DNA from: Chitinophagaceae bacterium
GTDB lineage: Bacteria; Bacteroidota; Bacteroidia; Chitinophagales; Chitinophagaceae
Assembly (NCBI GenBank): GCA_003168265.1
Contig: PMSV01000013.1
Coordinates: forward strand, 1-64,000
Length of the DNA: 64,000 nucleotides
Direction of reading: 5' to 3'
A program made the translations under genes and the position numbers. Positions 54,112-62,836 of the stretch are shown one piece after another. Position 1 is the stretch's first letter. Each line of letters begins with the position of its first letter. The notes under the pieces were generated by a model. It was given only the letters and a program-made list of their open reading frames with translations, had not been told where the DNA came from and did no database searches.

Positions 54112-55491
54112 ATGAATCACGAACAACCCATTATTGTCGGACTCGACATCGGGACCACCAAAATCGCTGCCATCGCAGGACGCAAGAATGAATTCGGGAA
54201 ACTTGAAATACTCGGATTCGGAAGAGCCAATTCCAACGGCGTAAAACACGGACAAGTGCTGAATATTGATGAAACCATCAAAGCCATACGCATGGCATTG
54301 GAAAACTGCCGGGCATCCAATCCCCAGCTAGAATTCCAGGAAGTTTATGTAGGTGTGGCGGGACATCATATCAAGAGCCTTCAAACGCGGGGCGATATAG
54401 TGAGGCAGCAGACTGAAGATGAGATCACGCAAAAGGAAATCGACCAATTGATCGCAGATCAATACAAGACCTATATCCCGGCAGGAGACCAGATCATCGA
54501 TGTCATTGCCCAGGAATTCACCGTTGATAATTTTCAAAATATTGTCAGCCCGATAGGATACGGTGGTGTAAAGGTTGGCGCCAATTTTCATATCATCACC
54601 GGAGATAAGAATGCGATTCGCAATATCAACCGGGCGGTTGAAAAAAGCGGCCTGAAGACTAAGGATCTGGTTCTGCAGCCGCTGGCATCAGCCGATGCCG
54701 TCATGGGACAGGAAGATCTGGAAGCCGGTGTTGCCATAGTGGATATCGGGGGAGGTACGACCGATCTGGCCGTATTCTATGAAGGAATCCTGAAACATAC
54801 CGCGGTGATCCCTTTCGGCGGAGAGAATATCACCAATGATATCAAGACAGGACTCGGTGTTTTGAAAACCCAGGCTGAGCAAATGAAAGTGCAGTTTGGT
54901 TCAGCTCTTGCAGACGAAGCCAAGTCCAATGCATTTATCACTATCCCCGGCCTTCGCGGCATGCCTGCCAAAGAAATCAGTGTGAAGAACCTTGCAAATA
55001 TCATTCAGGCACGTATGAATGAGATCATGGATTTTGTAACCTATCATCTTAAACAGGTGGGGCTGGACAATAAGATGCTGAATGGGGGAATCGTACTGAC
55101 TGGCGGAGGATCGCAGCTCAAACACCTGATACAGTTGACCGAATATATTACAGGACTCAATGCCAGGATCGGTTATCCGACAGAACATCTTTCTGGAGGA
55201 CATATCGAAGAATTGGCCAAACCGACCTATTCCACCTGCATCGGCCTGATCTTAAAAGGGTACAGTGATTATGAACACAAACGCAAACAGTTTGAAGCCG
55301 GTTTTTTAAAGTTAGAAGTACCGGAGATCCTGAAAAAACCGGAGCCGGTAGCCGAAGCCGTTCTTTCGGAAGGGAAGCCTGATGAAGCTGAATTGATCGG
55401 GAAGAATCGTAAAGGCATCAAAGATTTCTGGGGAAAATTCAAGGACGGGATCATCGATCTGTTCAAAGAGGAGGAAGATCACGCTCTTTAA
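54112..55491 (+). CDS. ftsA: Cell division protein FtsA
   Basis: The 459-residue actin-like ATPase tethers FtsZ to the membrane. It has IIVGLDIGTTKIAAIAGRKN (about 6-25), the phosphate 1 motif, the SHS2 domain (about 85-165), VAIVDIGGGTTDLAVFYEG (about 207-225), and LNGGIVLTGGGSQLKHLIQL (about 323-342). The C-terminal end, KGIKDFWGKFKDGIIDLFKE, is an amphipathic helix that should bind the membrane, followed by an acidic tip. The length is slightly above that of E. coli FtsA. ftsZ starts 63 bases later. Confidence 0.95.
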   Translation: MNHEQPIIVGLDIGTTKIAAIAGRKNEFGKLEILGFGRANSNGVKHGQVLNIDETIKAIRMALENCRASNPQLEFQEVYVGVAGHHIKSLQTRGDIVRQQTEDEITQKEIDQLIADQYKTYIPAGDQIIDVIAQEFTVDNFQNIVSPIGYGGVKVGANFHIITGDKNAIRNINRAVEKSGLKTKDLVLQPLASADAVMGQEDLEAGVAIVDIGGGTTDLAVFYEGILKHTAVIPFGGENITNDIKTGLGVLKTQAEQMKVQFGSALADEAKSNAFITIPGLRGMPAKEISVKNLANIIQARMNEIMDFVTYHLKQVGLDNKMLNGGIVLTGGGSQLKHLIQLTEYITGLNARIGYPTEHLSGGHIEELAKPTYSTCIGLILKGYSDYEHKRKQFEAGFLKLEVPEILKKPEPVAEAVLSEGKPDEAELIGKNRKGIKDFWGKFKDGIIDLFKEEEDHAL

Positions 55492-55554
55492 AAAGGGCCT
55501 GCCTACATTCATGAAACGCCATTAACAAGTTCACTAATCCAAAAAAAGAATACA

Positions 55555-57498
55555 ATGATCCATTTTGATTTGCCGAAGGAAAAATCATCCATCATCAAAG
55601 TGATTGGAGTGGGAGGAGGAGGCAGCAACGCAGTCAATTATATGTACAGCCAGAATATTGAAGGCGTCAATTTCATTATCTGCAATACGGATGCCCAGGC
55701 CATTGCCCAGAGCAGGGTTCCCAATAAGGTACAGCTTGGACCGCATCTTACGCAAGGATTGGGAGCAGGCGCCAATCCGGAAATCGGACGGCAGGCAACG
55801 GAAGAGAGCCTGGAAGAGATCAGGCAGATACTGGAAGTGAATACTAAAATGGTATTCATTACAGTAGGAATGGGAGGAGGTACGGGTACCGGCGGTGCGC
55901 CGATTATCGCCAAGATCTGCAAGGACATGAATATATTGACGGTGGGCATTATCACTACGCCTTTTTCTTATGAAGGTAAAAAGCGCCAATTCCAGGCCGA
56001 GGAAGGGATTCGTGCCATGAAACAATATGTCGACACTTTACTGATCATCAGTAATGACAAACTCCGTCATCAGTTCGGTAATCTTAAAATGAAGGAGGCT
56101 TTTAGTCGTGCGGATAATGTGCTGGCCACAGCAGCTAAATGCATTACCGATGTTATCAACAGTACAGGTCAGATCAATGTGGACTTTGCAGATGTATGCA
56201 CGGTCATGCGCAACGGCGGAGTAGCTATCCTGGGAAGCGCTCAGGCTGAAGGAGAGAACAGGGCCCAACAGGCAATCGAAGAAGCATTGAATTCACCGCT
56301 TCTCAACGACAGCGATATCCAGGGAGCTAAATGGATACTTATCAATATCAATTCATCTGAAGGGGATCATGAATTTACGATGGATGAAGTGGAGATCATT
56401 CAAAATCACCTGATCGGACGTGCAGGAGAACATACCGATGTGATCCTTGGCCTGGGATATGATCAGGCGCTGGGTTCCAAGATCGGAATAACACTCATTG
56501 CCACCGGATTTGAGCACAAAGATCCGTTTGGAAAAACAGTTACTATAAAGTCCGAACCAGTGAAAGAAAATAAGATTGTCATGCCTTTGATCTTACCCGA
56601 AGAAACATCCAAAACAGAACAAGGGCCTGTGCTACCTCTAGTTACACAAAAAGAACAAATTCCGGCATCAGGGCAATTTGAAGTTGCCCTGATGGCCCTG
56701 CCGGAGAAGGAGGAAATCAGAGAGATATTGGAACTGGAACCGGAACTGAATAAAATTGTCGCAGAACAAAAAATTGTGCAAATGGAGATGCCCAGACCAA
56801 TGATTTTTTTCAGTGAGGAGGAGGGGCTTAGTAAAAATACTGTGGACAATCAGGTGGAAAAAAACGAATCGGAAAAACCAGCGGAATGGTTAACTTTACA
56901 GAGCCTCACAGCCACAGAAAAGGACAAGAATCTGGTGACGAATCTATCAATTGATAGTAGGCCTGGCGAGTCGGCATCTGCGATATCAGCGGGGTATCTT
57001 GCAAGACCCAAAAATATCTATGCAGAAGAAGCCAGGCCCGAACAACAATCCAGCCCGGAACACATAACTGTGAAGGAGCCCATCTCAGGTACCCCTGCAA
57101 TTAATCCGTTCTTGGAAGAAGAACCTTCCCCCGACATGCAGTTGGTATTTAAAGATATTCCAGCGGCGGATGAGCCCTTGGCCCATCAAGCTCTTAATAA
57201 ACCGGAAAATGACCTGCCCGCCGAGGACCCTGCGATGCAGGACAAGGAGGAACAGCAGAAGAAACGTGCAGCAGAACGAATCAATAAGTTGCGCAACTTA
57301 TCGTTCAATATCAACGCTGCCGATCCGAATAATGAGTTTGAAACTGTGCCGGCCTACATCCGCCGTAATTTGGAATTATATAACACGACTTCCAATGTTG
57401 AAAACTTCTACAGCAATTACGAGGTGAAAAAGGATGGTAATAACAACGTCAGCATTAGTACGATCAATACATTTCTCGATGGAAAGAAACCGGATTGA
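55555..57498 (+). CDS. ftsZ: Cell division tubulin FtsZ with long C-terminal extension
   Basis: The 647-residue product has the FtsZ GTPase core in the first 325 residues or so: GVGGGGSNAVNYMY (about 17-30), the tubulin signature GMGGGTGTGGAPIIAKI (about 105-121), and a T7-like loop around NVDFADVCTVMRNGG. It then has about 320 extra residues, far more than the 60 or so of E. coli FtsZ. They form an acidic, Glu/Pro/Ser-rich linker, then a more conserved block from about 565 (KKRAAERINKLRNLSFNINA) and a final NTFLDGKKPD that may be the FtsA-binding peptide. Long tails are common in Bacteroidota. It is the last gene of the cluster and is followed by a strong terminator. Confidence 0.96.
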   Translation: MIHFDLPKEKSSIIKVIGVGGGGSNAVNYMYSQNIEGVNFIICNTDAQAIAQSRVPNKVQLGPHLTQGLGAGANPEIGRQATEESLEEIRQILEVNTKMVFITVGMGGGTGTGGAPIIAKICKDMNILTVGIITTPFSYEGKKRQFQAEEGIRAMKQYVDTLLIISNDKLRHQFGNLKMKEAFSRADNVLATAAKCITDVINSTGQINVDFADVCTVMRNGGVAILGSAQAEGENRAQQAIEEALNSPLLNDSDIQGAKWILININSSEGDHEFTMDEVEIIQNHLIGRAGEHTDVILGLGYDQALGSKIGITLIATGFEHKDPFGKTVTIKSEPVKENKIVMPLILPEETSKTEQGPVLPLVTQKEQIPASGQFEVALMALPEKEEIREILELEPELNKIVAEQKIVQMEMPRPMIFFSEEEGLSKNTVDNQVEKNESEKPAEWLTLQSLTATEKDKNLVTNLSIDSRPGESASAISAGYLARPKNIYAEEARPEQQSSPEHITVKEPISGTPAINPFLEEEPSPDMQLVFKDIPAADEPLAHQALNKPENDLPAEDPAMQDKEEQQKKRAAERINKLRNLSFNINAADPNNEFETVPAYIRRNLELYNTTSNVENFYSNYEVKKDGNNNVSISTINTFLDGKKPD

Positions 57499-57545
57499 TT
57501 TTCCGGATTGTTTATAAACTCAGTTTGTTTTTAGTTGTTTTATTT

Positions 57546-57572
57546 CCCCCCGGTTTTCCGGGGGGATTTTTT
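57546..57572 (+). terminator. Strong terminator of the dcw cluster
   Basis: CCCCCCGG (57546-57553) and CCGGGGGG (57558-57565) pair perfectly around a TTTT loop, followed by ATTTTTT. It lies 48 bases after the ftsZ stop and 10 bases before the next gene, so it should end the long division transcript. Confidence 0.85.
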
Positions 57573-57582
57573 ACTTTAGCTT

Positions 57583-58680
57583 ATGAAAATCGCCGAGATC
57601 ATTGAACAGTTGGAGATCATCGCTCCCAGTGCCTATCAGGAAAATTATGATAATGCCGGATTGTTGACGGGTTCTTCTGAATGGGATTGTACCGGGGTAT
57701 TGGTTTCACTGGATGCTACTGAGCAGGTTGTTCAGGAAGCTATTGAAAGAAAATGTAATTTAATCGTTTCGCATCATCCTATCCTTTTTTCAGGACTCAA
57801 GAAAATTACAGGTAGTAACTATGTTGAAAGATCCCTGATCAGGGCCATTAAACAGGATGTAGCCCTGTATGCAATTCACACCAACCTGGATAATGTTGTA
57901 AAGGGTGTTAATGCGGGAATGGCCGACCGGCTCGGATTGGCAAACAGGAGCATCCTGCTTCCCAAGGCTTTAACCGTTTTTAAATTGCACAGTTTTGTAC
58001 CGAGGGATTATTTAGACAGAGTCCGAAATGCGATCTTTGAAGCCGGAGCCGGGTCCATTGGCGATTATTCTGAAACCAGTTTTTCTATTGGCGGCGAAGG
58101 AAGTTTTAAACCTGGCGACAAGACAAATCCATTTAGCGGGGAGATTGGCAAAAGGAATTATGAACAGGAGGTCCGGATCGAAACGGTTTTCCCGGCACAC
58201 TTACAAAATGATATAGTGGCATCTCTGGTAGCGGCCCACCCCTATGAAGAAGTGGCCTACGATATTACTGAACTCAAAAACCCCGATCCGAGAATCGGAT
58301 CGGGCCTGATGGGAGAACTAGAAAATGATATGGGAGAAAAAGAGTTCCTTGAATCATTGAAAGGGGCTTTTTCACTTCCCGTAATCAGGCATACCCCTTT
58401 GAGGGGCAGGAAAGTGCGAAGGGTAGGAGTTTGTGGAGGAGCGGGTAGCTTTTTGATTTCCAAAGCATTAGCTGCGGGGGCCGACTTTTTTATCAGCTCG
58501 GATATCAAATACCATGAATTTTTCAACACTGAGGGGAGGATGGTAATAGCGGATATCGGACACTATGAAAGTGAGCAATTTACGATCGATCTGCTGGTTG
58601 AGATTTTGCAAACAAAATTTCGTACATTTGCGGTCCTTAAAACTGAGTTGAATACCAACCCGCTGCGGTATTTTATTTAA
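57583..58680 (+). CDS. Nif3-like dinuclear metal protein (YqfO type)
   Basis: The 365-residue product is of the long Nif3/YqfO type, in which a PII/CutA-like domain is inserted between two halves. The first half has YDNAGLLTGSSEWDCTGVLV (about 22-41), LIVSHHPILFSGLKKI (about 59-74) with two metal-binding His, and AIHTNLDNVVKGVNAGMADR (about 97-116). The second half ends with VCGGAGSFLISKALAAGADF (about 285-304) and DIGHYESEQFTIDLL (about 325-339) with His and Glu ligands. It is often misnamed GTP cyclohydrolase I type 2; its true substrate is unknown. It lies 24 bases before the zinc-ribbon gene. Confidence 0.9.
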   Translation: MKIAEIIEQLEIIAPSAYQENYDNAGLLTGSSEWDCTGVLVSLDATEQVVQEAIERKCNLIVSHHPILFSGLKKITGSNYVERSLIRAIKQDVALYAIHTNLDNVVKGVNAGMADRLGLANRSILLPKALTVFKLHSFVPRDYLDRVRNAIFEAGAGSIGDYSETSFSIGGEGSFKPGDKTNPFSGEIGKRNYEQEVRIETVFPAHLQNDIVASLVAAHPYEEVAYDITELKNPDPRIGSGLMGELENDMGEKEFLESLKGAFSLPVIRHTPLRGRKVRRVGVCGGAGSFLISKALAAGADFFISSDIKYHEFFNTEGRMVIADIGHYESEQFTIDLLVEILQTKFRTFAVLKTELNTNPLRYFI

Positions 58681-58703
58681 CAATTCAAATATCAAATTTA
58701 AAT

Positions 58704-59459
58704 ATGGCGCAAATAAAAGAGTTCTCGGTTGAAGAAAAACTGGCTTCGCTCGTGAGGCTTCAAAAAATTGAATCCAAACTCGACGAGTATAAAATCCTCA
58801 AAGGAGAATTGCCAATGGAAGTTAGCGACCTTGAAGATGAAATTCAGGGATTGCATGCCAGGCAAACCCGTATTGAGGAAGAGATCAACGGCATCCAGGA
58901 ATTCATTAACCAGAAAAAGGAAGCGATTAAGGAGGCCGAAGCACTGATTAAGAAGTACGATAAGCAAAGCCAGAATGTAAAGAATAGCCGCGAATTCGAG
59001 GCGATCAATAAGGAAATGGAGATGCAGCAGTTGGAAACGAAACTGGCTGAGAAGCATATCAAGGATGCGAATGAAGAGATCGGTGAGAAAGTGGTTGTAC
59101 TGGAAAAGGCAAAGAAGAATGTGGCTGCCAAGGAAGGTGTTCTGAAGAATAAAAAAGATGAGCTTGACAAGATCATTGCAACTACCGAGAAAGAAGAAAG
59201 GCATTTCAATAAGCTGGCTGGTGACGCAAGGGAAAAGGTTGAGCCGAGGTTATTGACTTCCTATGACCGCATCCGTAAAAATTACCGTAACGGACTTGCC
59301 GTTGTACCGGTCGTCAGGGACGCTTGCGGAGGTTGTTTCAATGCGATACCTCCACAACGCCAAAGCGAGATCCGGCAGCGTAAAAAAATCATTGTTTGCG
59401 AAAACTGCGGTCGCATCCTGGTAGACGATGAACTTAACAATGTCGTTGATTTGAAATGA
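58704..59459 (+). CDS. Coiled-coil protein with C4 zinc ribbon
   Basis: The 251-residue product has a long antiparallel coiled coil (about 10-190) with DLEDEIQGLHARQTRIEEEI and QSQNVKNSREFEAINKEMEM, and a C-terminal zinc ribbon with CGGCFNAIPP (about 204-213) and IIVCENCGRIL (about 228-238). This matches the family of HP0958/CT398-like proteins (zf-RING_7). In other bacteria these bind the flagellar or type III sigma-54 system or RNA; no such partners are seen here. It follows the Nif3-like gene on the same strand, a pairing also seen in other bacteria. Confidence 0.9.
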   Translation: MAQIKEFSVEEKLASLVRLQKIESKLDEYKILKGELPMEVSDLEDEIQGLHARQTRIEEEINGIQEFINQKKEAIKEAEALIKKYDKQSQNVKNSREFEAINKEMEMQQLETKLAEKHIKDANEEIGEKVVVLEKAKKNVAAKEGVLKNKKDELDKIIATTEKEERHFNKLAGDAREKVEPRLLTSYDRIRKNYRNGLAVVPVVRDACGGCFNAIPPQRQSEIRQRKKIIVCENCGRILVDDELNNVVDLK

Positions 59460-59490
59460 GGAATTGACGGATCAGATAATACATCGAAGG

Positions 59491-59516
59491 GCACCCGACA
59501 GGGTGCTTTTCTTTTT
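59491..59516 (+). terminator. Intrinsic terminator after the zinc-ribbon gene
   Basis: GCACCC (59491-59496) pairs with GGGTGC (59501-59506) around a GACA loop, followed by TTTTCTTTTT. It lies 31 bases after the stop and should end the Nif3-zinc ribbon transcript. Confidence 0.85.
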
Positions 59517-59605
59517 GCTGACGCTCTGCCAGATGCTGAATCAGGATGATAAATGCTGAATTTTTCAGTCTTACTCCTTTTGTAAAATCTTCTTTAATTT
59601 GCCAT

Positions 59606-61279
59606 ATGCTGAGTCAGCTTCATATTATCAATTATGCGATCATCGATGATCTCTTAGTGGAGTTTTCTCCTGGTTTGAATGTTATCACAGGTGAGACGGG
59701 TGCAGGCAAATCCATCCTCATGGGGGCGCTTTCTTTGATCTTAGGGGACCGTGCCGATGGTTCGGCGCTGATGAACCGGGAAAAGAAATGCATAGTCGAG
59801 GGGTTTTTCCGGGGAGAATTCGAGCGGAACGAGGGGTTTAAGAATTACATGGCTAATCATGACCTTGACCTGGGCGATGAATTACTGATCCGAAGAGAGG
59901 TCGGGAGCAATGGAAAGTCAAGGGCTTTTGTGAATGATACCCCGGTGAACCTGCAGCAATTGAGGGAGCTCTGCGCAATGCTGGTGGATCTGCATCGTCA
60001 ATTTGATACACTGGAATTGGGCGAATCGGATTTTCAACGGGAAGTATTGGATGCTCTTGCCGGCAACGGGCCCTTGCTTGATAATTATAGGGAATTGTTC
60101 AGGAAATGGTTACAATGCAAAAAGGATCTAGGTGATTTGATCCGGCGAAAGGATCAGTTTATCAGGGAATTCGATTATAATAAATTTCTATTCGATGAAT
60201 TGGAAGAATTGAGCTTAAAGCCTGATGAACTAGAGGAGATGGATCAGGAGTTGAAGCTTTTGAGCAGCTCCGAGGATATTCAGCAGGTAATGACAAAAGT
60301 CAGTTTTGAATTAGACGAATCCGAAAGGCCGATGGTTCAGGAGCTTAAAAGCCTTGCAAACCAATTGGGAGTTTATTCCGCTTTTCATAAATCCTTACCG
60401 GAAATTATCCGGCGTTTGCTTTCTGCACAGATCGAGTTACAGGATATTGCTTCGGAAATAGAAGGCCTGAAGGATTCAATCCAATATGATCCGCAACGCA
60501 TGGAAGAAATCCAGGATCGAATGGCTAAGGGTTACCGGTTGCTTAAAAAGCATGGGGTGAAAACCACGAAGGATTTGCTTCAGATCCAGTCCTCCCTGAA
60601 GGAAAAATTGCAGGCGGTTTTGAACCTGGATGAAGAACTGGCAGATAAGGAGAAAGAGGTTGCGGCCCAGGAGCGCGGGGTCAGCGATATGGCGGTCCGC
60701 ATTTCTGCTGAAAGGCGGAAGCATCATAAAAACCTGGAAGAAAAGGTCAATCAATTATTGTCCCGCGTGGGCATGCCGAATGCGAGATTGAAAGTCAGGA
60801 TTGAAAATGCGGCCCTGAATGCGGATGGAATGGATGCAGTGGATTTTCTTTTTGACGGCAATAAGAGCAATCGTTTTGATCCGCTGCGTAAAGTGGCTTC
60901 AGGCGGAGAGTTGAGCAGGCTGATGCTATGTATCAAGTCCCTAGTGGCGGAGTCGATGGATATGGCGACCTTAATCTTCGATGAGATCGATACGGGAATC
61001 AGCGGGGAGGCAGCTAAACAGGTAGGCATGATCATGCAGGGACTGGCGCTTAAAAGACAGTTGGTTTGCATTACCCACCAACCGCAGATCGCAGGAAGGG
61101 CGGACAGACATTTATTCGTTTATAAGGAAGGAAGGCAGGGAGTGGTGAATACAAGGTTGAAGCTGCTTTCCGAGACAGAAAGGATTCAGACTATCGCTCA
61201 GATGCTGGGTGGTGAGAGACCGACTGCTGCTGCTCTGGCCAATGCAAAGGAAATGATTCTCATTGATGGGAAGAAGTAG
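59606..61279 (+). CDS. recN: DNA repair protein RecN
   Basis: The 557-residue SMC-like ATPase acts in double-strand break repair. It begins MLSQLHIINYAIIDDLLVEF, with Walker A in NVITGETGAGKSILMGAL (about 28-45). A central coiled-coil region (about 150-370) follows. The C-terminal half has FDPLRKVASGGELSRLMLCI (about 426-445), the signature motif, and LIFDEIDTGISGEAAKQVG (about 455-473), Walker B, followed by QLVCITHQPQIA. The ATG at 59606 fits the family; an earlier in-frame ATG adds 20 residues that do not. The next small gene starts within its 3' end. Confidence 0.95.
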   Translation: MLSQLHIINYAIIDDLLVEFSPGLNVITGETGAGKSILMGALSLILGDRADGSALMNREKKCIVEGFFRGEFERNEGFKNYMANHDLDLGDELLIRREVGSNGKSRAFVNDTPVNLQQLRELCAMLVDLHRQFDTLELGESDFQREVLDALAGNGPLLDNYRELFRKWLQCKKDLGDLIRRKDQFIREFDYNKFLFDELEELSLKPDELEEMDQELKLLSSSEDIQQVMTKVSFELDESERPMVQELKSLANQLGVYSAFHKSLPEIIRRLLSAQIELQDIASEIEGLKDSIQYDPQRMEEIQDRMAKGYRLLKKHGVKTTKDLLQIQSSLKEKLQAVLNLDEELADKEKEVAAQERGVSDMAVRISAERRKHHKNLEEKVNQLLSRVGMPNARLKVRIENAALNADGMDAVDFLFDGNKSNRFDPLRKVASGGELSRLMLCIKSLVAESMDMATLIFDEIDTGISGEAAKQVGMIMQGLALKRQLVCITHQPQIAGRADRHLFVYKEGRQGVVNTRLKLLSETERIQTIAQMLGGERPTAAALANAKEMILIDGKK

Positions 61280-61466
61280 CATCATATGGCTCTTGTTGAT
61301 TCTTTCCCTCTTACCGGTCTTTTTCATGAACCGGTTCCTGAAAAAATATTTGAACCCGAAAGGTTCTTTTAAAGGTTTGGTTTTTTACCTGCTTGGATCC
61401 TTTTGCTTAGTTTTTATTTATGTGTTTTTGCTTGTGTGGACGGTGAGGCAATTATTCCCCTTGTAG
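61266..61466 (+). CDS. Small two-helix membrane protein
   Basis: The 66-residue product has two membrane segments, about 5-20 (SIIWLLLILSLLPVFF) and 38-60, separated by a basic loop NRFLKKYLNPKGSFKG. The start overlaps the end of recN by 14 bases and the stop is 41 bases before fabI, so it probably belongs to the same transcript. I know no defined function. The membrane topology and position support a real gene. Confidence 0.6.
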   Translation: MGRSSIIWLLLILSLLPVFFMNRFLKKYLNPKGSFKGLVFYLLGSFCLVFIYVFLLVWTVRQLFPL

Positions 61467-61507
61467 TAAATAAGTCCTTAATTTTACGGCCACTTAAAAC
61501 GATTTAC

Positions 61508-62320
61508 ATGTCATACAATTTGTTGAAAGGTAAGAAAGGTATCATTTTTGGCGCATTGGACGAGAAATCCATCGCCTGGAGAACGGCGCTCCATTGTCAT
61601 GAGGAGGGCGCACAGCTCGTCCTGAGCAATGCGCCTGTAGCTTTGCGAATGGGGGAGATCAATAAACTGGCCGAAACAGTGAATGCACCCGTCGTGGGAG
61701 CGGATGTTACGAATATGGATGACCTGAAAAAATTGTTTGAACAGTCAATGACGCATTTTAACGGAGGCGTGGATTTTGTGCTTCATTCGATTGGCATGAG
61801 CCTGAATGTTCGAAAGGGAAAGAGTTATACAGAACTGGATTATGGGTTTAATCAGAAGACGCTGGATATTTCTTCAATGTCCCTGCACCGGGTGCTTAGG
61901 ACTGCCTGGGATATGGATGCGCTGAATGAATGGGGGAGCGTGGTGGCCCTGACCTTTATAGCCGCGCAAAGGGTATTTCCGGACTACAGTGAAATGGCCG
62001 ATGCCAAGGCCTTGCTTGAGAGCGTGTCACGCAGTTTTGGATATCATTACGGGATCCGTAAGAAAGTCAGGGTGAATACGATTTCCCAGTCTCCGACAAG
62101 GACTACAGCAGGAAGCGGAGTAAAGGGTTTTGATGGATTCATAAGTTATGCGGAACATATGAGCCCGCTGGGAAATGCAAGCGGTGATCAATGCGCGAAT
62201 TATTGTGTTGCCTTGTTCAGCGATCTGACGAGAATGGTGACGATGCAGAATCTTTTTCATGACGGTGGATTTTCTACAACGGGGGTTACGGAGGCTGTGG
62301 TGAAGCAAATGGAAAAGTAA
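61508..62320 (+). CDS. fabI: Enoyl-[acyl-carrier-protein] reductase (NADH)
   Basis: The 270-residue short-chain dehydrogenase-like enzyme completes each cycle of fatty acid elongation. It begins NLLKGKKGIIFGALDEKSIA (about 4-23), the FabI cofactor loop, and later has VDFVLHSIGMSLNV (about 89-102). The active-site Tyr and Lys lie in YSEMADAKALLESVSRSFG (about 161-179), Tyr161 and Lys168 by count. The end has HDGGFSTTGVTEAV. FabI is the target of triclosan-type inhibitors. The start at 61508 is chosen because the earlier frame overlaps the small membrane gene. A bidirectional terminator follows. Confidence 0.95.
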   Translation: MSYNLLKGKKGIIFGALDEKSIAWRTALHCHEEGAQLVLSNAPVALRMGEINKLAETVNAPVVGADVTNMDDLKKLFEQSMTHFNGGVDFVLHSIGMSLNVRKGKSYTELDYGFNQKTLDISSMSLHRVLRTAWDMDALNEWGSVVALTFIAAQRVFPDYSEMADAKALLESVSRSFGYHYGIRKKVRVNTISQSPTRTTAGSGVKGFDGFISYAEHMSPLGNASGDQCANYCVALFSDLTRMVTMQNLFHDGGFSTTGVTEAVVKQMEK

Positions 62321-62355
62321 TTGCTGAGGAATTCCGACATAAAGGCCAATAATAT

Positions 62356-62380
62356 AAAAAGCCGCAATCTGCGGCTTTTT
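62356..62380. terminator. Bidirectional terminator between fabI and the DUF2795 gene
   Basis: AAAAAGCCGCA (62356-62366) and TGCGGCTTTTT (62370-62380) pair over 11 bases with a three-base loop, flanked by A-runs on one side and T-runs on the other. It lies between convergent genes and works on both strands. Confidence 0.9.
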
Positions 62381-62394
62381 CATTTTTTTAAATT

Positions 62395-62616
62395 CTAGTA
62401 CTCGTCTTCATTGAAGAAGAAGTCTTCCTGTGAAGGATAGTCGGGCCATATGTCGTCAATGGCTTCATAGATCTCACCTTCGTCTTCAAGTTCCTGAAGG
62501 TTTTCAACTACTTCGATCGGCGCACCGGATCTGATGGCATAGTCGATAAGTTCGTCCTTAGTAGCAGGCCAGGGTGCGTCTTCAAGATAGCTGGCCAATT
62601 CAAGTGTCCAAAACAT
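62395..62616 (-). CDS. DUF2795 small acidic protein
   Basis: The 73-residue product has LELASYLEDAPWPATKDELI (about 5-24) then DYAIRSGAPIEVVENLQEL (about 25-43), the DUF2795 core, and an acidic, Phe-rich tail (SQEDFFFNEDEY). Proteins of this type occur widely in Bacteroidota as single small genes; they resemble short helical nucleic-acid or protein adaptors, but no role is proven. It is convergent with fabI and divergent from lolD, with 220 bases upstream that hold no other gene. Confidence 0.85.
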   Translation of the reverse strand: MFWTLELASYLEDAPWPATKDELIDYAIRSGAPIEVVENLQELEDEGEIYEAIDDIWPDYPSQEDFFFNEDEY

Positions 62617-62836
62617 CTGTTCCCGTTTAGTTTCTAATAGTTATGATTAAGACAGCTCATTTGACCTATTGTTCGCAGTTTGTCCTTATTTCGGCCATCC
62701 CAATTTTTCGCAAAAGTAGATGTTAAAATGAATTTTCCAAATGATAGTTTTTCAGACCAGGGATGGCACAAAACCGGATATTTGCGGGATCTTTTGATAA
62801 AAGGAAATTGGCTAAGTTGCATCCCAGAATTTATAT

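Noticed and set aside
58698-59204. A 168-residue hydrophobic open frame opposite the zinc-ribbon gene
   Set aside because: It is the complement of a Lys/Glu-rich coiled coil, which always yields Phe/Leu-rich antisense frames.
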